Origin: Mycolicibacterium chubuense
GTDB lineage: Bacteria > Actinomycetota > Actinomycetes > Mycobacteriales > Mycobacteriaceae
NCBI RefSeq assembly: GCF_001044255.1
Contig: NZ_JYNX01000037.1
Coordinates: forward strand, 62,247-110,079
Direction: 5' to 3'
DNA length: 47,833 nucleotides
Shown in pieces: positions 44,979 through 47,833 of this stretch. The notes below the pieces were generated by a model. It searched no databases. It worked only from the letters and a program-made list of their open reading frames with translations, and had not been told where the DNA came from. How positions within the stretch are numbered: position 1 is the stretch's first letter; each line of letters opens with the position of its first letter. A program made the position numbers and the translations under genes.

Positions 44979-45791
44979 TTAGTCGCGGTGATCATGATCG
45001 CCGTGGTCGTCATGCGCAGGCACCGCGGGTGGGGCCGGAACTTCTGCCGTCGCCGGTGCAGCCGACTCGCCGGCAGGCTCGTTGACCGGCGGCGGGGCGG
45101 CCGGCTCGTGATTGCTGTCAGGGCTTTGAACATGCTCGCTGCTCGTCCCATGATCATTGCCCTCCGCGGGCCCAGCGCCATCTCCGTGGTGATCGCTATG
45201 CGCATCGTCGGGGGTCGTAGCGGCGTGCTCGCCGTGCCCATCCTCGGGGGTCGCCCCGTGGTGACCACCGTCTGCGCTCGCTGGCCCGTGATGGCCGTGC
45301 TGCAGGCCTGAAGCAACCCCCACCGTGGACGCCAGCGCCACGACACCGACTGCGCCCATGAGCACTACTGCGCTGCCGAACACCGGTACCGGCTCTCCTT
45401 GCAGGCCGCGGTACCACACCCAGCTGGCGCCCATCACGACGTAGATCTGAAGCAGCAGAGCGCAAAGGTCCGCGGCTTGGACCAATTCTGCTTCCCCCGC
45501 GTGGGGGCCGAACGGGGCTCCCGCGGTCCTGGACACGGCCCACAGAGCAATGGCTCCAAGGTTGAGCATGATGCCGGCAGCAAGCACAGGAGTCGTGGTT
45601 CGTGTGAGAACCAGCCGCGCCCACAGCAGTTGGAAGGCTGCGATCGATGTGAAGAACACGCCAGCGGGCATCCACTCCTGCCAGTGGGTGGGTACGACGG
45701 CGAAGTGGATGACCGAAGCGCCCAGCGAGGCGAGCGCGGCGAGCCGAGCTGCCAACCGGCTGTCGGTTTTCTTCGCTGTCCTTGGCGCCAC
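44979..45791 (-). CDS. Membrane protein with a long His/Asp-rich tail
   Basis: A 270-residue protein. Five or so hydrophobic helices occupy residues 12-160 (SLGASVIHFAVVPTHWQEW first, then others, ending VVALASTVGVASGL). The last 110 residues are extremely rich in His, Asp, Glu, Pro and Ala (HGHHGPAS, DDAHSDHHGD, and a final HDDHGDHDHRD), likely a metal-binding tail. Start is GTG 45,791, as no good ATG exists. I do not recognise the family. A CTACGTAG-type box lies about 90 bases upstream. A possible fragment of the same protein is at 27,767-27,955. Confidence 0.83.
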   Translation of the reverse strand: MAPRTAKKTDSRLAARLAALASLGASVIHFAVVPTHWQEWMPAGVFFTSIAAFQLLWARLVLTRTTTPVLAAGIMLNLGAIALWAVSRTAGAPFGPHAGEAELVQAADLCALLLQIYVVMGASWVWYRGLQGEPVPVFGSAVVLMGAVGVVALASTVGVASGLQHGHHGPASADGGHHGATPEDGHGEHAATTPDDAHSDHHGDGAGPAEGNDHGTSSEHVQSPDSNHEPAAPPPVNEPAGESAAPATAEVPAPPAVPAHDDHGDHDHRD

Positions 45792-45872
45792 CGATTAAGG
45801 ATGACAGCGCCATCCGCGACAGCGGTTGTATGACACCACATCTCAACCCGACCGAGATTCATTCGTCATCAA

Positions 45873-45891
45873 CTACGGTCTTCCTACGTAG
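45873..45891 (-). promoter_or_regulatory. CTACGTAG-type box upstream of the His-rich membrane protein
   Basis: CTACGGTC at 45,873 and CTACGTAG at 45,884, an 11-base period, about 82-100 bases before the start at 45,791. The remaining bases to 46,048 hold no supported gene. Confidence 0.5.
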
Positions 45892-46048
45892 ATGACGTCG
45901 ATGCAACCCCTAGTCCGCCGAGTTTCAACTGCCGTTGTTCGGGTGCGAACAACGCCAGCTCGCCCTGAGGTTTCAGCGCATTTAGCGGTGTCGCGTGTCG
46001 TTGCTGGCTGTTGGGCACCTTCCGCAAACGTTCGTCCGTTGTACCGTG

Positions 46049-47025
46049 TCAGCGGGTCCTGGTGCGCAGTCGGACTTGCAGTTGCTGCCGCACTTCTTGG
46101 TGAATATCGACCCTGATGGTCGGGGCAACCTCAAGCGTTGCCGCCAGTCCGTAGCGGACCGGTGCCGCCAAGCGGCCCGCGTCGACGCGGCAGTCAACGT
46201 TGATCTCCAGCGCATCGCCAGCGGCGAACGCGACGGCCCGTTGCCCTTCGAGTATTTCGTGTTGCACGGTGCCGTTACGGGACACACGTGCCTCAGCTTC
46301 GAGGCGATCGACTCCCAGTGGCTGGCGCGGGGGTTCGAACGACAAGCGCGCCATGCGATGCCGGCGCGTCGCCGTGTTCACCGGGGACAGCCACGCCAAG
46401 GTGATCGTCAGCCGTCGCCAGTCGGTCGTAGCGGCCAAGCTGCCCGGCAGTGGCAGTTCGAACGTGTGGCGTTGGTCTGCTGTGATCGAGCCGGCGCCCA
46501 GGAGAAGAACTCTCGTGGTCGTGGCCGAGATGACCCGTTCGAGGTCAACGGCGCCATAGCCGAGGAGCTGGGAGATGGCACGGCGGGTCAGATCCTGGCC
46601 GCCGTCGATTGCGCGGGTCAGCCCGTCGCGCATCGGACCCCACGTCGCGGCGTGAACGAGCAAAGCCTTGGTGAGTACGGGATGGTATTCGGCGGACGCG
46701 AAGGGCGGTTCGCCATCGACGGCCTGCAGGGCTTCGAGGATGTTGAAGATATGGTCGGCGGTGCGCGTCGCCATGGCGGTGGCGTTGCTTGTCCCGTGCA
46801 GGTACGTGGTTCCGTTGAGCGCGCCACCGCGTCCGGGCGCGGCGACGCGCATACCGGGACCGGTGATCGTCGTTTCTGCCGGATACAGGGTGGTGGTTCC
46901 TTCGGCGAAGGGCGGGCATCCCCCATATCGGTCGCATCTAGCACCGTGTCGCTGGTCGGGGTGCGTGCGGCGTCGATGTGCAGGGCTCCGACGGAGATCA
47001 CGTTCACCGCTTCAGCGGGGGAGAG
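46049..47025 (-). pseudogene. C-terminal half of an S8 (subtilisin-like) peptidase, degraded
   Basis: The minus strand reads SPAEAVNVISVGALHIDAAR near 47,020, then shifts frame near 46,940 and continues as FAEGTTTLYPAETTI, GMRVAAPGRGG and the catalytic serine motif LHGTSNATAMATR, followed by about 200 residues to the stop at 46,049. This is the second half of the catalytic domain and the C-terminal region of S8 peptidases of the group often annotated as anti-phage. The Asp and His of the triad and the N-terminal region are missing. The 5' end abuts the divergent N-terminal half of a similar gene. Confidence 0.75.
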
Positions 47026-47030
47026 GAGAC

Positions 47031-47810
47031 GTGACCGCTCCCCGCCAACCGCTGTCTTTCGGAGCCCCTGCCGTGGGGCCCATCCCCACCGGCGCACCCC
47101 GCTTCCCGGGGACTCGGATCGCCGGACCGGGACCTGCCCGACAACAGCAGCGCTTGGAACCGCAATTCGCCGCCCTGCAGGAAGCCTTGCAAGCCGGCCG
47201 CGTCGACGTGGATGGTGACACCACCGAAGCCGATCCCGAACTGGTGGTCGTCTTCGACCTAGCGGCGCCGGTCGCCGAGTTCGCCCGGGCGGCGGCCCGC
47301 GTGCCCGGGCTGGAATTTCTCCTCGAAGTTGACGGTGACGAGTTCGCCGCCGACGACGACTTCCATCCGGTACGCGATGGCGAACCGACCGACGATGCCG
47401 TGACCGACAGCCTCTATGTCGTGATGTCGAACAGCCAAGCCGTCGTCGACCTCCTTGCCCTCTTCGCGCGGTGGCAGGAAAACCGCCAAGCAGCAATGCC
47501 TTTCGGCTTGGCACCGCTACGTGATGTCTTTAATCTGTTGCGAGAAGTGAGGCGCTGGGGACCCCAAGATCGTGTCCGCGAGACCGGTCTGCTGGAGCGC
47601 TGGCGCGAAGACGTCGCCGTCGTGGGCCAGTCAGCGACCATGGCCCGCGTCGAAATCGAACTCTGGTTCCGCCGCGACGCCGCACGCCGAGCGGCCGCCG
47701 AAACGGCAGTGCGAGCACTCATCACCGACGCTGGCGGCCAAGTCATCACCCAAGCCGCCATCACCGGCATCGGCTACCACGCCATGCTCGCCGACGTCCC
47801 TTCCAGGTGA
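47031..47810 (+). CDS. N-terminal half of an S8 anti-phage-type peptidase, runs to the window edge with a frameshift
   Basis: From GTG 47,031 (with GAGAGGAGAC upstream) the 259-residue frame shows the N-terminal region typical of this S8 group: LEPQFAALQEALQAG, ELVVVFDLAAPVAEFARAAA, GLEFLLEVDGDEFAADDDF, LYVVMSNSQAVVDLL, a PFGLAPLRDVFNLLREVRRW helix, VEIELWFRRDAARRAAAE. The frame stops at 47,808 after MLADVPSR. Skipping one base there restores SGEVLDLAAA, the expected continuation, so a one-base frameshift (or sequencing error) probably breaks the gene. The catalytic domain would lie beyond the window. No catalytic residue is visible here. Confidence 0.75.
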   Translation: MTAPRQPLSFGAPAVGPIPTGAPRFPGTRIAGPGPARQQQRLEPQFAALQEALQAGRVDVDGDTTEADPELVVVFDLAAPVAEFARAAARVPGLEFLLEVDGDEFAADDDFHPVRDGEPTDDAVTDSLYVVMSNSQAVVDLLALFARWQENRQAAMPFGLAPLRDVFNLLREVRRWGPQDRVRETGLLERWREDVAVVGQSATMARVEIELWFRRDAARRAAAETAVRALITDAGGQVITQAAITGIGYHAMLADVPSR

Positions 47811-47833
47811 AGTCCTCGATCTTGCCGCGGCCC

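Noticed and set aside
46668-47030. Extension of the plus-strand S8 N-terminal frame upstream to 46,668
   Set aside because: That part is the reverse reading of the minus-strand S8 fragment; the strong ribosome site before GTG 47,031 fixes the start.

Overview
The window looks like DNA from a mycobacterium. It has high GC, two PGRS-type glycine-rich proteins, RipA/RipB/RipC-type NlpC/P60 proteins, an LdtMt2-type L,D-transpeptidase, MmcO-type multicopper oxidase, and an LpqS-CysK2-MFS gene run in the same order as Rv0847-Rv0848-Rv0849 of M. tuberculosis. These are recognitions from memory of sequence, not database searches.

Layout. Positions 1-1,600: the end of a cyclase-type gene and an MmgE/PrpD gene. 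1,600-9,700: a surface/regulatory block with two PGRS-like proteins around a large LuxR-family ATPase regulator, then a protein with two annexin-like repeats and a small coiled-coil protein. 9,780-11,740: a graveyard with a broken HNH/HTH gene, a small membrane protein and an IS1081-like (IS256 family) transposase relic. 11,790-23,200: a copper resistance cluster with a CPD-type P-type ATPase, DUF302 protein, DUF305 lipoprotein, sensor kinase and response regulator, small membrane protein, multicopper oxidase, SHOCT protein, and a CsoR-CopZ-CopA operon with double CsoR operator. 23,365-27,650: a flavin-nucleotide-type protein and a five-gene operon for a DUF2933 protein, an isoprenylcysteine-methyltransferase-like protein, and an ABC exporter. 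28,180-42,280: an accessory cell-wall block with two L,D-transpeptidases, three NlpC/P60 endopeptidases, a BlaI/M56 pair, lpqS-cysK2-MFS and an orphan OmpR-type regulator. It also holds a collapsed second copy of the copper two-component locus. 42,600-45,800: a membrane hydroxylase, AraC regulator and His-rich membrane protein. 46,050-47,833: two head-to-head pieces of S8 (subtilisin) peptidases of the kind annotated as anti-phage.

How it works together (inference). Three operator families can be read by eye. (1) An 11-bp-spaced repeat CTTYAT-N5-CTTCAT stands before the CPD ATPase, the DUF305 lipoprotein, the two-component/oxidase promoter, a relic lipoprotein and the LdtMt2-like gene; the response regulator at 16,943-17,683 is the obvious candidate reader. 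(2) An 11-bp-spaced CTACGTAG repeat stands before nearly every promoter from 27.7 to 45.9 kb, including three peptidoglycan endopeptidases, one transpeptidase, the blaI operon, lpqS-cysK2-MFS, a copper-associated lipoprotein and the ABC operon; BlaI or the orphan OmpR-type regulator may read it. (3) ATACCCC-N3-GGGGTAT CsoR boxes occur twice before csoR and once at 44,659. The window therefore appears to join copper defence to remodelling of the cell wall by accessory copies of core wall enzymes, under at least three regulators.
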